Origin: Helianthus annuus
Lineage: Eukaryota; Streptophyta; Magnoliopsida; Asterales; Asteraceae
Assembly: GCF_002127325.2 (NCBI RefSeq)
Contig: NC_035446.2
Location: forward strand, 161,355,878-161,419,877
DNA: 64,000 bases
Direction: 5' to 3'
Shown here: piece by piece, positions 46,879 through 58,600 of the stretch
Position numbering within the stretch: the first letter of the stretch is position 1
Layout: each line of letters starts with the position of its first letter
Notes under the pieces: generated by a model
Databases searched by the model: none
What the model was told of the DNA's origin: nothing
The model's input: only the letters and a program-made list of their open reading frames with translations
Translations under genes and position numbers: made by a program

Positions 46879-46900
46879 GGAGCTGTATAAATACAGCTCC
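46879..46900 (+). promoter_or_regulatory. Palindromic TATA box of the family 2 LTR
   Basis: TATAAATA (46886-46893) lies at the centre of a 22-bp near-perfect palindrome with arms GGAGCTGTAT and ATACAGCTCC. It is present in LTR B (48299-48320) and LTR C (54824-54845). Likely the core promoter of the element. Confidence 0.75.
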
Positions 46901-47202
46901 ATACCCACTTCAGAAGGAGACCAGCAACACAACAGTAATCCAAACTTTCTCTCTAGAATTTTTTTCTTGCAGCTTTCAAGGTAACCTTCGGGTTGTAGGC
47001 GAACTCCGGCAGTACTACTGCTCCGGCTGTTGTACCCTGGGAAACAAAACGAGTACTCTTGGGAGACTCGGAATTTGTTTTAAGGGAAGCGTGTGTTCAC
47101 GTGCCTCAGCCACTCTGCTTCTACTCCATTTCTTGTATTTTGGCTTATTTCAGTTGTAATAGTAATAGTATTTCAGCTTTCTTATTTCTTTGTACTGCCA
47201 AT

Positions 47203-48673
47203 AATAAGTGAAAATAGCATTTTTCACAAATATAGGAAAATGATTTTTTCCTATTTTGGACTAGAAATAAATATAATAAAATGAGCGGGTTTTATGTATT
47301 TATTTGTGGGTTTGTGTTCTATGTTGGAAGAGCTTCGCAACGAACTAAACCGCGTCCAAAACCGAGCTAAGATGAATGAGATATCGATGCTCAAAGTTGG
47401 GTGTTTGGAACATTCAATGTTGAAACTAAAGGGAAAGTAGCACCTTGTCCCACATAGGAGGAGAGATGGAACTTAAATGGGTATTTAAGGTGGAACTCTC
47501 CATCCTTATTGTTTCATGGAAGCACACACTAGTGTCCTCGCGAAGGGTGCGGAGCACCCTAACTCGCACTCGCACTCGCACACGCTCGCTCGCGCGCGCG
47601 CGCGTGGCGTGGGCGATGAGGCGCAATGTGGCGCTTTGATGGCGCACTTTGCACTTCGCATCGCCGCGAGCCGCTTGAGAGCCGCCTTTGTATTTTTGAC
47701 CGCGCGCGCGTGGTGAAGCACAAGGGTTGCAAGGACCAAGTGGTAGGTGATGCGGTGCATGACGCGGCAGTCATGCGCGCGCGGGTACACGAGGCGCGCG
47801 GTTCGGAGCATGGTGCATGGGTCCTACTGTGCCGTGTGCGGCGCACCAGAGTGAGCCAATACGGCGCGACTGTGTGGCGCGCACGTATAGACTCACAAGG
47901 TGACGTGGCGCACGCCGCATGGACGGACTTGAGCTGCACCGCCGCACGCCGCATGGACAGACTTGAGCCGCACCGCCGCACGCCGCACGGCAGTGAGCCA
48001 AGAGGCCGCACGCCGCATGGCAGTGAGCCAAGAGGCCGCACGCCGCACGACAGTGAGCCAAGAGGCCGCACGCCGCACGGCAGTGAGCCAAGAGGCCGCA
48101 CGCCGCATGGCGCACCGCGCATGGGCGCGCGCGCGCGCAGAAGCTTCCAGCATTGAATGACAGGGCAGTTTCAGTCCAGCTTCGTAACTGACGAGTTAAT
48201 AGGCTTTGACTGAGAATTAAATGACGTATTAAATTGCATTGAAGACGTTTAATGCAATTTAAACCTCTCATTTAATTCATTTTGACTGTTTCAACCTAGG
48301 AGCTGTATAAATACAGCTCCATACCCACTTCAGAAGGACACCAGCAACACAACAGTAATCCAAACTTTCTCTCTAGAATTTTTTTCTTGCAGCTTTCAAG
48401 GTAACCTTCGGGTTGTAGGCGAACTCCGGCAGTACTACTGCTCCGGCTGTTGTACCCTGGGAAACAAAACGAGTACTCTTGGGAGACTCGGAATTTGTTT
48501 TAAGGGAAGCGTGTGTTCACGTGCCTCAGCCACTCTGCTTCTACTCCATTTCTTGTATTTTGGCTTATTTCAGTTGTAATAGTAATAGTATTTCAGCTTT
48601 CTTATTTCTTTGTACTGTAATCAATTAAATAAAATTTGTTTTATTTTAATTATTTACACGAACGGTTCCTACA
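47203..48673 (+). repeat. Family 2 LTR B (5' LTR of unit Y)
   Basis: Begins at AATAAGTGAAAATAG, missing the TGTTGGAA start, joined to LTR A through the filler CCAAT (47198-47202). Ends GGTTCCTACA at 48673. Minisatellite at 47981-48110 and palindromic TATA at 48299-48320. Confidence 0.92.
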
Positions 48674-48705
48674 ATCTTAAAACAAATTTTTAAAACCGTT
48701 CGTGT
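48656..48705 (+). promoter_or_regulatory. Hairpin across the LTR/leader junction in place of a tRNA PBS
   Basis: Perfect 12-bp arms ACACGAACGGTT (48656-48667) and AACCGTTCGTGT (48694-48705) with a 26-nt loop span the LTR end at 48673. The sequence after the LTR (ATCTTAAAAC) does not begin TGG and is not a recognised PBS. A self-priming or other non-standard priming role is possible but unproven. Confidence 0.55.
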
Positions 48706-49067
48706 AATCAAAACCATTCTGTTTGTGATTCAAACCAGTTTTGATTTCACTCAGTTTGTGTTTTAAAAACAGATTTTTTTAGTTTTCATCTTCAAAGGTG
48801 CGACTTTGGTTGAAAACTATTTTTGGTTACATTCGAACTTGTCCTAAATTTGCTAAAACTTTCTGATTTGGTCTTCAAAGTTGGACTTAGAAGCCAATCA
48901 GTAAGTTCTAAAAATTATAAAATTTTCTGTTTTTGGTCTTCAAAGTTGGACTTAGAAGCCTAAACAGTAAATTTGTGGTAAAAAAATTAAAATTTAATTG
49001 TTTAATTCTGGTTTTGCGTAAATCAGAATATTTTTGACTAAACTTTTAAAATTTTAATTTTTTCAGA
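48674..49067 (+). other. Untranslated leader of unit Y
   Basis: Between LTR B and the polyprotein ATG. A word starting GGTCTTCAAAGTTGGACTTA occurs twice (about 48871 and 48936). No ORF. Confidence 0.75.
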
Positions 49068-52000
49068 ATGTCGACCTCAAACAACAACAATACGAATGTT
49101 GTAGTTGGAACCCCTGCCAACACTGTGGGAGCGTCCACTGTGGCAAATCATGCTGAAAGACCTGAGAAGTTCTCGGGTCTACACTTCAAGCGGTGGCAAC
49201 AGAAGATGTTCTTCTACTTGACCACCATGAACCTTGCGAGGTTCTTGACGGAAACCGCTCCCCAACCTGCGGAAGGGGAGACCGACGCTCAGGCTCTGAG
49301 CGCGGTAGATGCGTGGAAGCATTCGGATTTCATATGTCGAGGCTATGTACTCAACGGTCTCTCGGATGCTTTGTATAATGTGTACTATAATATCAAGACT
49401 TCCAAAGAATTGTGGGAGTCTTTGGAGAAAAAGTACAAAACGGAGGATGCGGGAACAAAGAAATTTGTTGTCGCCCGTTTCTTGGACTTCAAAATGGTTG
49501 ATAACAAGCCGGTTATGAACCAAGTCCAAGAGTTGCAAATTATACTAAATGACATCCATGCCGAGGGAATGGTACTTAGCGAGACATTTCAAGTGGCAGC
49601 CATGATTGAGAAATTACCTCCTGCTTGGTTGGATTTTAAGAATTATCTTAAACACAAGCGGAAGGAAATGTCGGTGGAGGACCTTGTTCTTCGTCTTCGT
49701 ATAGAAGAGGAGAATAGGATCGCCCTAAAAAACAGCCTTGTGCAGCCTAGTGCTAGTGCAAACGTGGTTGAGCATGGGCAATCCTCTAAAGGCACAAAGG
49801 GCAAGGGGAAAAAGGACAAAGGGAAAGGGAAAGCAAAGGCTAGCAACCTTGGACCGAAGAAAGGGGTTGTGAAAAAGAAACCTCAAACGTTCCAAGGGAC
49901 TTGTTACAACTGTGACGAGCCGGGGCATCGGGCTAACCAATGCAAGAAACCAAAGCGTGAGCGTGCGCACATGGTGAATGAAGACGGAATGCCTTTGGTG
50001 GCAATGATTTCCGACAAAAGCGCAATGATGGATGAGGTCAATACGGTGACCAATACTCCAAAAGGTTGGTGGGTTGATACGGGTGCGACCCGTCACGTTT
50101 GTGCAGACAAAAGTCTCTTTACCACCTTCAAGGCGCTTTCTGGAGAAGAGAAGCTGTATATGGGAAATGCAGCCACCGCTGACATCATGGGTGAAGGAAC
50201 GGTGATCTTGAAGTGGACTTCAGGGAAGGAGCTCACTCTAAGCAACGTGTTGTATGTCCCAGACTTGCGCAAGAATCTAGTCTCGGGATGGTTGCTTAAC
50301 AAGTTTGGATTTCGTTTAGTTTTTGAGAGCGATCAATTTGTACTAACTAAACGAGGAACGTATGTAGGCAAGGGTTATGCCCAAAATGGAATGTTCAAAT
50401 TGAATGTAATGGCTGTCAAGAACATGAATAAAATTGCTACTACTTCTACTTATATGCTTGAGTTTTCTGAATCGAATAAATGGCATGGTAGATTAGGTCA
50501 CGTAAATTTTAATTCAATACGCCGTTTAATCAATTTAAATTGTATACCAACATTCCATATTGATTCACACTATAAATGTGAAACATGCGTTGAATCCAAA
50601 CTTACAAGAACATCATCGAAATCGGTTGAACGAATAACCGAACCCCTTGATTTAATTCACACTGATATTTGTGATTTAAAAGTGGTACCCACAAGAGGTG
50701 GAAATAAGTACTTCATCACGTTTATTGACGATAGTACTAAATATTGCTATGTATATTTACTAAAAAGTAAAGATGAAGCAATAACTAAATTTATCTTGTA
50801 TAAAAATGAAGTTGAGAATCAACTTCAAAAGAAGATAAAAGCTTTGCGAAGCGATCGAGGAGGCGAATATGTTGCACCTTTTGCCGAGTTATGCGCAAAA
50901 AGTGGCATTGTACATGAGTGTACACCTCCTTACTCTCCACAATCAAATGGCGTGGCGGAACGAAAGAACCGCACATTGAAAGAAATGATGAACGCCATGT
51001 TGATAAGTTCTGGGGTGAGCCACGAACTGTGGGGGGAAGCCATTCTCTCGGCTAACTATCTTTTGAACAGGATACCACTCAAAAAGAGAGACGAAACTCC
51101 ATATGAGTTATGGAAAAGGAAGAAACCTTCATACAAATACTTGAAAGTGTGGGGGTGCCTAGCAAAGGTGACTGTACCACCTCCTAAGGCTCTTAGGATA
51201 GGACCCAAAACTGTTGATTGCATATTTATTGGGTATGCACATCAAAGTAGTGCACATCGCTTTCTTGTACATGAGTCCAAGAATCCTGATGTACACGTAA
51301 ACACTATTATGGAGGTGAATTCTAACGTTGTGTCTTACTTTGAAAATGTGTTTCCTTTGAGAAGACAAACACATGCAACGTCATCAACACCCAATTTTGA
51401 AGTAGGTGAAAGTTCATCTACACCAGTTGATGAGGTGGTTCATGATAAGACACATGAACAACCTGAGGTTGAAGAAACCGATCGTAGGCGAAGTAAAAGG
51501 CCAAGGGTTGAAAAATCCTTCGGTCCAGACTTCGTTAGCTATATGGTTGAGGGCGAGCCCAATACATATCGCGAAGCGGTCTCCTCTTCAGAAGGACCTC
51601 AATGGAAAGAAGCAATAAGAAATGAAATAGATTCTATATTGCAAAATCATACTTGGGAGTTAGTAGATCTTCCACCTGGTTGCAAACCACTTGGATATCG
51701 TTGGATATTCAAAAGGAAGATGAAAACTGATGGAAGTATTGATAAGTACAAGGCTAGGTTGGTGATTAAAGGATTTAGACAAAAGGAAGGTCTAGATTAC
51801 TTTGATACCTACTCGCCTGTGACGCGCATAACCTCGATTAGATTGGTTCTTGCTATAGCGGCTTTAAGAAATTTGGAAGTTCACCAAATGGACGTTAAAA
51901 CCGCATTTCTAAATGGCGATTTAGAAGAAGAAATTTACATGGAGCAACCTGAAGGTTTCTCCGCCCCAGGTCAAGAGGGTAAAGTATGTAAACTCGTCAA

Positions 52001-53117
52001 GTCTTTGTATGGCTTGAAGCAAGCACCAAAACAATGGCACCAAAAGTTTGATCATGTCATGATTGACAATGGTTTCAAAATAAATGAGTGCGACAAATGT
52101 GTTTACTTCAAAGACACAAATGAAGGTTATGTCATCTTATGCCTTTATGTAGACGATATGCTTATCATTGGGAGTAATGATAAAATTATCAAAGCTACTA
52201 AAAGCATGTTGAAAGCGAGATTTGACATGAAAGACATGGGTTTAGCGGATGTGATTCTTGGAGTAAAGATCATAAGAACCCAAGAAGGTCTTGTCTTAAG
52301 TCAATCTCACTATGTGGATAAAATTCTTGAAAAATTCAACTCGGGAGATACGAGTGTCGCTCGAACTCCAGTTGATACCTCCCAACATCTCAAGAAGAAT
52401 AAAGGAGATGGAGTTGCTCAGTTAGAGTATTCAAGAATTATAGGTAGTCTAATGTATCTAATGACATGTACTAGACCCGACTTGGCTTACGCGGTGAGTA
52501 GGCTAAGTAGATACACCAGCAATCCGTGCGCGGATCATTGGAAGGCTATCACGAGGGTGCTTAGATACATACGATACACAAGAGACTATGGACTGCATTA
52601 TACCCGACAACCAGCAGTGATCGAAGGATACACTGATGCAAACTGGATATCGGATAATAAAGATTCCAAATCAACAAGTGGTTACGTGTTTACACTTGGA
52701 GGAGCTGCTATTGCTTGGAAGTCTTCTAAGCAAACAGTCATAGCGAGATCCACAATGGAATCTGAATTTATCGCCTTGGATAAGTCAGGCGAGGAGGCGG
52801 AATGGCTACGTCAATTCGTGGAAGATATTCCAAGATGGCCAAAGCCTTTGCCAGCCATATGTGTACATTGTGATAGCCAATCAGCGATTGGTAGAGCTCA
52901 AAGCTTGATGTACAATGGCAGATCAAGGCATATGCGACGTAGACATAACACGATACGACAACTACTCTCAACGGGTGTTATCACAATTGATTATGTGAGA
53001 TCAGCGGATAACATTGCGGACCCGTTTACAAAAGGCTTAAGCAGAGAGTTAGTAGAAACGTCGTCAAGAGGAATGGGACTAAAGCCCGTGGTTAATGGGA
53101 ATATGAGGGAAACCTAA
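49068..53117 (+). CDS. Intact copia gag-pol polyprotein (unit Y)
   Basis: Single ORF of 1349 residues. Order: gag with UBN2 region (about 30-230; [17 protein letters not shown]), Lys/Gly-rich linker, CCHC knuckle [14 protein letters not shown] (279-292), protease DTGA (Asp 337), GAG-pre-integrase ([10 protein letters not shown]), integrase with Asp 533, Asp 596 and Glu 631, RT ([24 protein letters not shown] with Asp 1029/1030), and RNase H (GYTDANW, Asp 1190; [18 protein letters not shown]). All expected catalytic residues are present. The product makes virus-like particles, processes itself, reverse transcribes and integrates the element. The ATG lies in AGAATGTCGACC context and is the first in this frame; gag starts there. 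Lineage within copia is not resolved. Confidence 0.97.
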   Translation: MSTSNNNNTNVVVGTPANTVGASTVANHAERPEKFSGLHFKRWQQKMFFYLTTMNLARFLTETAPQPAEGETDAQALSAVDAWKHSDFICRGYVLNGLSDALYNVYYNIKTSKELWESLEKKYKTEDAGTKKFVVARFLDFKMVDNKPVMNQVQELQIILNDIHAEGMVLSETFQVAAMIEKLPPAWLDFKNYLKHKRKEMSVEDLVLRLRIEEENRIALKNSLVQPSASANVVEHGQSSKGTKGKGKKDKGKGKAKASNLGPKKGVVKKKPQTFQGTCYNCDEPGHRANQCKKPKRERAHMVNEDGMPLVAMISDKSAMMDEVNTVTNTPKGWWVDTGATRHVCADKSLFTTFKALSGEEKLYMGNAATADIMGEGTVILKWTSGKELTLSNVLYVPDLRKNLVSGWLLNKFGFRLVFESDQFVLTKRGTYVGKGYAQNGMFKLNVMAVKNMNKIATTSTYMLEFSESNKWHGRLGHVNFNSIRRLINLNCIPTFHIDSHYKCETCVESKLTRTSSKSVERITEPLDLIHTDICDLKVVPTRGGNKYFITFIDDSTKYCYVYLLKSKDEAITKFILYKNEVENQLQKKIKALRSDRGGEYVAPFAELCAKSGIVHECTPPYSPQSNGVAERKNRTLKEMMNAMLISSGVSHELWGEAILSANYLLNRIPLKKRDETPYELWKRKKPSYKYLKVWGCLAKVTVPPPKALRIGPKTVDCIFIGYAHQSSAHRFLVHESKNPDVHVNTIMEVNSNVVSYFENVFPLRRQTHATSSTPNFEVGESSSTPVDEVVHDKTHEQPEVEETDRRRSKRPRVEKSFGPDFVSYMVEGEPNTYREAVSSSEGPQWKEAIRNEIDSILQNHTWELVDLPPGCKPLGYRWIFKRKMKTDGSIDKYKARLVIKGFRQKEGLDYFDTYSPVTRITSIRLVLAIAALRNLEVHQMDVKTAFLNGDLEEEIYMEQPEGFSAPGQEGKVCKLVKSLYGLKQAPKQWHQKFDHVMIDNGFKINECDKCVYFKDTNEGYVILCLYVDDMLIIGSNDKIIKATKSMLKARFDMKDMGLADVILGVKIIRTQEGLVLSQSHYVDKILEKFNSGDTSVARTPVDTSQHLKKNKGDGVAQLEYSRIIGSLMYLMTCTRPDLAYAVSRLSRYTSNPCADHWKAITRVLRYIRYTRDYGLHYTRQPAVIEGYTDANWISDNKDSKSTSGYVFTLGGAAIAWKSSKQTVIARSTMESEFIALDKSGEEAEWLRQFVEDIPRWPKPLPAICVHCDSQSAIGRAQSLMYNGRSRHMRRRHNTIRQLLSTGVITIDYVRSADNIADPFTKGLSRELVETSSRGMGLKPVVNGNMRET

Positions 53118-53715
53118 CTTAGTTGACTGGAGATCCCAAGATCTAAGTTCAATAGGACAACTTAATCATATTACCAGAACGGAGTCACTGTGGGGGAGTA
53201 CCCCAAACTACATAAAAGGGAGTTACATATACTTCCTAGTCCATTCCAATCAGTGACATGAAGTGAGGTTAAGCATATTAAGGTTAATGATTTCGGGAAA
53301 TCAAATAACCATGATGCTTTTAATGATTCATGGGAATCACCTATGTTAGAGAGAAGTGGGGTCGCTTCAAATGGATTTGTGGGGTGCGCAAATCCTAGAG
53401 CTCTCGCAGAACCAGGCTAGTGTTCCAGGACCATAATAGGACACGACAATGAGGAGTTGGCCAAACCAGGGAGAGTATTGTGTGAAGTGTATTGTCGTTT
53501 ACACAAATGGGGGTATGTTCAAGGACATCGCGTCTACATATCGCTAGTAAGCTAAGTGCGCTTCACAAAAGAAGGTTCAAAGGCTTCAACCTACCTATCT
53601 TGCAATACTCAACTGTCGAAGTTTATCGTTGAAAAGTGTAAGGAAAAGATCCATTTCCATACATGTGGGGGATTGTTGGAAATTTGATGAAAATAGCATT
53701 TTTCATGTGGGGGAT
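53118..53715 (+). other. 3' UTR and duplicated purine tract of unit Y
   Basis: Matches 45173-45770. Two copies of GTGGGGGATTGTTGGAAA near its end, the second defining the LTR C start at 53716. Confidence 0.85.
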
Positions 53716-55198
53716 TGTTGGAAAATAAGTGAAAATAGCATTTTTCACAAATATAGGAAAATGATTTTTTCCTATTTTGGACTAGAAATAAATATAATAA
53801 AATGAGCGGGTTTTATGTATTTATTTGTGGGTTTGTGTTCTATGTTGGAAGAGCTTCGCAACGAACTAAACCGCGTCCAAAACCGAGCTAAGATGAATGA
53901 GATATCGATGCTCAAAGTTGGGTGTTTGGAACATTCAATGTTGAAACTAAAGGGAAAGTAGCACCTTGTCCCACATAGGAGGAGAGATGGAACTTAAATG
54001 GGTATTTAAGGTGGAACTCTCCATCCTTATTGTTTCATGGAAGCACACACTAGTGTCCTCGCGAAGGGTGCGGAGCACCCTAACTCGCACTCGCACTCGC
54101 ACACGCTCGCGCGCGCGCGCGTGGCGTGGGCGATGAGGCGCAATGTGGCGCTTTGATGGCGCACTTTGCACTTCGCACGCTCGCATCGCCGCGAGCCGCT
54201 TGAGAGCCGCCTTTGTATTTTTGACCGCGCGCGCGTGGTGAAGCACAAGGGTTGCAAGGACCAAGTGGTAGGTGATGCGGTGCATGACGCGGCAGTCATG
54301 CGCGCGCGGGTACACGAGGCGCGCGGTTCGGAGCATGGTGCATGGGTCCTACTGTGCCGTGTGCGGCGCACCAGAGTGAGCCAATACGGCGCGACTGTGT
54401 GGCGCGCACGTATAGACTCACAAGGTGACGTGGCGCACGCCGCATGGACGGACTTGAGCTGCACCGCCGCACGCCGCATGGACAGACTTGAGCCGCACCG
54501 CCGCACGCCGCACGGCAGTGAGCCAAGAGGCCGCACGCCGCATGGCAGTGAGCCAAGAGGCCGCACGCCGCACGACAGTGAGCCAAGAGGCCGCACGCCG
54601 CACGGCAGTGAGCCAAGAGGCCGCACGCCGCATGGCGCACCGCGCATGGGCGCGCGCGCGCGCAGAAGCTTCCAGCATTGAATGACAGGGCAGTTTCAGT
54701 CCAGCTTCGTAACTGACGAGTTAATAGGCTTTGACTGAGAATTAAATGACGTATTAAATTGCATTGAAGACGTTTAATGCAATTTAAACCTCTCATTTAA
54801 TTCATTTTGACTGTTTCAACCTAGGAGCTGTATAAATACAGCTCCATACCCACTTCAGAAGGACACCAGCAACACAACAGTAATCCAAACTTTCTCTCTA
54901 GAATTTTTTTCTTGCAGCTTTCAAGGTAACCTTCGGGTTGTAGGCGAACTCCGGCAGTACTACTGCTCCGGCTGTTGTACCCTGGGAAACAAAACGAGTA
55001 CTCTTGGGAGACTCGGAATTTGTTTTAAGGGAAGCGTGTGTTCACGTGCCTCAGCCACTCTGCTTCTACTCCATTTCTTGTATTTTGGCTTATTTCAGTT
55101 GTAATAGTAATAGTATTTCAGCTTTCTTATTTCTTTGTACTGTAATCAATTAAATAAAATTTGTTTTATTTTAATTATTTACACGAACGGTTCCTACA
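53716..55198 (+). repeat. Family 2 LTR C (3' LTR of unit Y)
   Basis: Full-length LTR, 1483 bp, TGTTGG...CCTACA. Over the shared 1427 bp it matches LTR A with no indel and at least one substitution (near 46919 in A). Minisatellite at 54506-54635 and palindromic TATA at 54824-54845. Host sequence resumes at 55199. Confidence 0.95.
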
Positions 55199-55918
55199 GC
55201 TTTATTGTGAAGAGGCAACTCATATATATTATCAAGAATTTTCTAAGTGGTTTAAAAACAAAAAACTCTGATTGGATGGCTCATTTTGGCAGGTGAATGC
55301 TATTCATTTCACATGGTTTTTGTACATAGCATAGTATAATATAAATATAATATAATTTTGTATATACTATAATATTTCAAAAGATGTATCTAAAAGTTAT
55401 AAAAAATGATATGATTAATAAAAATAAATTCTCATTATGTTCAAATAAAAATAATAAAACTATGACCTATGTGAGCGTATAGAAAAAGCTAAAAATCGTG
55501 TTAATAAAACTTTATTAATAACACATAAGAAAATATATGTAACGAAAAGAATATTACTACTATAATCTATTAATAAGTCAGAATCAAATACAGGTGTTAC
55601 GAAGTTTAATCATGAGTTTGTAACACATGAAAGAACCAAATATCACTAATTAGGTGGCCAATATATTTTTGTTCAATTATTTATTAACTTAAAACAAATA
55701 TAGACCACGCGTAGAAAAGAGAGAATACCAAAAATATCAAACTTTGAACATCTCGGGTCAAACCTAGCCAGACGACCCGCACCAGGAAAGTTATGCATCA
55801 GCGCAAGATAGCCAACGAACGCCTAACAGCAAGACTGCAACTAAGATACGCCAGATGCGTAATTAGGTAAAATTAATAAACACGAGCCCCACGCGCCGCC
55901 GTACACGCTCCTCCTCAG
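55199..55918. other. Intergenic, 3' side of the NIMIN-like gene
   Basis: AT-rich with no ORF of note; includes the 3' UTR of the minus-strand gene near 55860-55918. Confidence 0.5.
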
Positions 55919-56251
55919 CTACTCTCCCTCGTCGGGCACCGTATTCAGATCCAAAATCGCAACGCCGGTTCTCTTCTTCACACAAACTTCACCTTCTTCA
56001 ACCTCTCGTGACGGATCCGACAACTTCCGTACACCTTTTTCTTTCTCGTAATACTTCACCGCCTCTCGCATCCGGCGCAAAATAGCAAAGAATTCATCCA
56101 CCTCATCTTCCGTCGGTGGCGGAACCACCACCACCGGATCGGTTTCTACATCTTTTCCTTTCGTTTCTCGCTCTTTCTTCCGCTCTCCTCCGCCGCTGCC
56201 GCCGCCGTCCGCCGCCCTGCTCCGCTTCCGATCTCTCTCCATACGTATCAT
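55919..56251 (-). CDS. NIMIN-like protein (NIM1/NPR1-interacting), EAR-motif regulator
   Basis: Intron-less 110-codon gene. N-terminus is basic (RDRKRSR, likely nuclear localisation) and Gly/Lys/Glu-rich. The central EDEVDEFFAILRRMREAV (about 50-67) matches the NIMIN2-type NPR1-binding helix. The C-terminal AILDLNTVPDEGE holds an LDLN EAR-type repression motif. NIMIN proteins are small nuclear partners of NPR1 that tune salicylic-acid-induced PR gene expression; length fits the family (about 100-140 residues). Start may be Met 1 or Met 4. TGACG-type elements lie about 200 bp upstream. GC-rich coding sequence contrasts with AT-rich flanks. The only intact host gene in the window by my reading. 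Confidence 0.85.
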   Translation of the reverse strand: MIRMERDRKRSRAADGGGSGGGERKKERETKGKDVETDPVVVVPPPTEDEVDEFFAILRRMREAVKYYEKEKGVRKLSDPSREVEEGEVCVKKRTGVAILDLNTVPDEGE

Positions 56252-56427
56252 ATAAAAGATTGAAAGAGGTGGTGGTTAGATTGTCTGATCCTCCATATAT
56301 TTTTTTGTAACTATTGTTTGTATATGCGTCTGTATGTAATAAGAAGAGTTATGTGTGTGGACAGATGACTATATAATTATAATAATATGTAATTAATTAT
56401 TGTAAATGAATGACTTTGTAAAATGGT

Positions 56428-56469
56428 GATGTCGATCATACGTGTGGGGGTGACATCTTGACGGTGTCA
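56428..56469 (-). promoter_or_regulatory. as-1-like TGACG/TGACA cluster upstream of the NIMIN-like gene
   Basis: TGACATCTTGACGGTGTCA (56451-56469) combines TGACG with a TGACA/TGTCA inverted pair; TGATGTCG lies at 56428-56435. About 180-220 bp upstream of the start codon. as-1-type elements bind TGA bZIP factors in salicylic-acid-responsive promoters; the role here is inferred. Confidence 0.5.
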
Positions 56470-56859
56470 TAAGCAGTGAACATGGACCCAACTAATATTC
56501 TTTTGGTTTCTTAAGGTTATTTTTAAACTTTCCATTTTAAAAGTGTATTTTATACATGGTTTTATAATTAATCTGTATTTTTTAGTGTAAAGTATAATCT
56601 TTGTTAATCTTTGTCAATTCATTCTACACACACCACTAGGTTTTGATCAAAATTTATTTTATTTTTTCTCACTCCAATTTGTCGGTATAATTTTGGCTTA
56701 GAAATCGAGGTTCTAACTAATATAAGATTTAATGTTTACTGAAGTAAATATTTAACTTTTATGTTGTCTCGTATGTTATATTATTTTATAAAAAATGAAG
56801 ACGATATGGGCATTTTCATTTTCAATACATACAAAGACAAGTGTGATTACATCAGCCGG
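56470..56859. other. Intergenic, no gene seen
   Basis: AT-rich, possible distal upstream region of the NIMIN-like gene. Confidence 0.45.
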
Positions 56860-57620
56860 TAATAGTTTCACCCCCTCAATTGGGCTAAATGGGTGGCAGG
56901 TGTAATAGTGACAGGCAGTTGTCTGACACTCCCCTATTGGCCCAACAAATTTACGATTTTATCCCGATTTAAAATTACGCTTTTGCCATCAGTTCATAAA
57001 TATGTTATCGCCCCCCTTAAAAATAAATTTACGCTTTTACTCCCAACTAAATATTTCAATTTTGCCCCCGATTAAAAATTACGATTTTGACTTTATGTTT
57101 TTGCCCCCACTTAAAAATAAATCCGCTTTTGCTCCCAGCTAAAAGTTCCAATTTTCCCTCGGTTCAAAATTTCGATTTTGCCCCGTATAAATTTATACTT
57201 TTGCCATTAGTTATTTTTTTCTCAAAGCCAAGTTACGAATTTGCCTTCAACTTAAATTTACATTACGCCCATCGTTTTTTTTTGTTTTCCTGGTGAAGTA
57301 CAATTTTGCCTCCAGTTTAAAATTACTGTCATGCCGGCAGCTTTCTGGCACTCCCCCATTGGTCCATTTAATTTACGATTTGTCCCTTGAATAAAATTAT
57401 GTTTTCGCCCTCAGTTAAAAATTACGTTTTTCCCATTGTTTTAGTTTTTTTTAATCAAAACTATAAAGGTATTTTGTTTTAATTGGTTTACTCGATTTAA
57501 TATTTTTTTCGTCTCAAAGAGCTGCCTAACACTGGCTCATTAGTCCTGAAAAATTATAGTTTTGCCCTTAGCCAAAAATTCCGATCTTATCATCATTTTT
57601 GTTTTCTTTTTTCTAGCAAA
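56860..57620. repeat. Degenerate array of TTTTGCCCCC / AATTACGATTTT words
   Basis: About twenty imperfect units of roughly 25-35 bp, each combining an AATTTACGATTTTGCC-like word with CAGTTAAAA-like words. ORFs inside are by-products. The end near 57668 has CCCGCAACGCGGGC, common at plant repeat ends. Confidence 0.75.
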
Positions 57621-58282
57621 ATTATAGTAGGCTTTTTTTAATTGATTGAGAATTACTCAACCATCGTCCCGCAACGCGGGCAGCACATCAACTAGTTTAT
57701 ATACATACAATAGAAGACTTGTATTTTTTTGTCACACTCGCAACACTCTTAAAAATAGATCTAAGAGTATATCAATTCAAATGAAGAAGCTCAAATTTTC
57801 TCCCTAAGGCCTTTTAAACATGATAAATCAAGTTACAACAATTGTAAGAGATTTTATTGAATACTTAGTTAGAAAGCGGTGATAAGTCTATACATAAAAC
57901 GATTGTGTTAGAAAATGATTTTCTAGTTACAAATACAAAAGTTTCATTTTATTCGAAGAAAAAATAAATTGTGGACAGAAAATGTAAGTCGAACATTTAT
58001 TAGAAAAAAAATATCCATTAATTTAGTTTTGACCCATGGCTCCATAATGGATAATACGGGTCGCCGAAAGAATAAAGTTTTCCTAGGGTTATTTTTACAT
58101 TATTAATGTATCTGGAACATAAAGAATGATCAAATCTTCTTCAATAGCCATAAAATCATTTAGTTATCTTTGGATTAAAAATATCACTTTTTAAGTGTTT
58201 GTTATAGAATGATCAATGTAATTTTATCTATTGACCTATGTTGTTGGTTAGTTCTAATATCTTGCTAGTTGTTTTAATAAAA
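57621..58282. other. Intergenic, no gene seen
   Basis: AT-rich. No motif recognised beyond the repeat end near 57668. Confidence 0.45.
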
Positions 58283-58290
58283 GTTATTAT

Positions 58291-58600
58291 TAGGGGTGAG
58301 CAAGTTTAGGTTCGGAACGAAAATAACCGAGAATCGAACCGAAAATATACCTAACCTGACCTGAACCCAAGTACCTAGGTATTTAGATCGGTTCCACGTT
58401 TTCATATAAAATAGGGTCGGGTCGGGTCGGTTCTCGGTTCTTTTCATGGTGAAACCCGACTTGGACCTATGGACCGGAACCAACCCTATATTTAGGGTAG
58501 TGAATCTGTTCTGTATTTTATGCTTGATCGGTTCTCGGGTCGGGTCGGGTAATGGTCGGGTCGGGTCAGGTTTTTCCTTTTGCTCACCCCTAGTGGCCTA
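58291..58600. mobile_element. hAT-type MITE, about 310 bp
   Basis: Starts TAGGGGTGAGCAA; TTGCTCACCCCTA lies near the right end. An 8-bp direct repeat GTTATTAT flanks 58283-58290 and 58601-58608, which places the right end 9 bp beyond the inverted repeat. Interior rich in CGGGTCGGGT and GAACCGA words. No ORF. Confidence 0.75.

Larger units (their letters stand above)
45771..47197 (+). repeat. Family 2 LTR A (3' LTR of unit X, 3' end missing)
   Basis: Starts TGTTGGAAAATAAG and stops at TTTGTACTG, lacking about 56 nt found at the end of LTR C. Same length and almost the same sequence as LTR C over the shared part. Contains a TCCCACATAGG box (46022-46032), a GC-rich middle with a 30-bp minisatellite (46561-46690) and a palindromic TATA box (46879-46900). 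ORFs of 129-206 codons in several frames here come from the GC-rich repeats. Confidence 0.92.
47203..55198 (+). mobile_element. Complete family 2 Ty1/copia retrotransposon (unit Y)
   Basis: LTR B, leader, one intact polyprotein ORF, 3' UTR, purine tract and LTR C. LTR B lacks the first 8 nt. LTRs B and C seem to differ only by two indels (4 bp and 8 bp) in the GC-rich part, so the copy is young. The 5' flank is LTR A of unit X, so no target duplication can be read. Potentially autonomous apart from the clipped 5' LTR. Confidence 0.93.
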
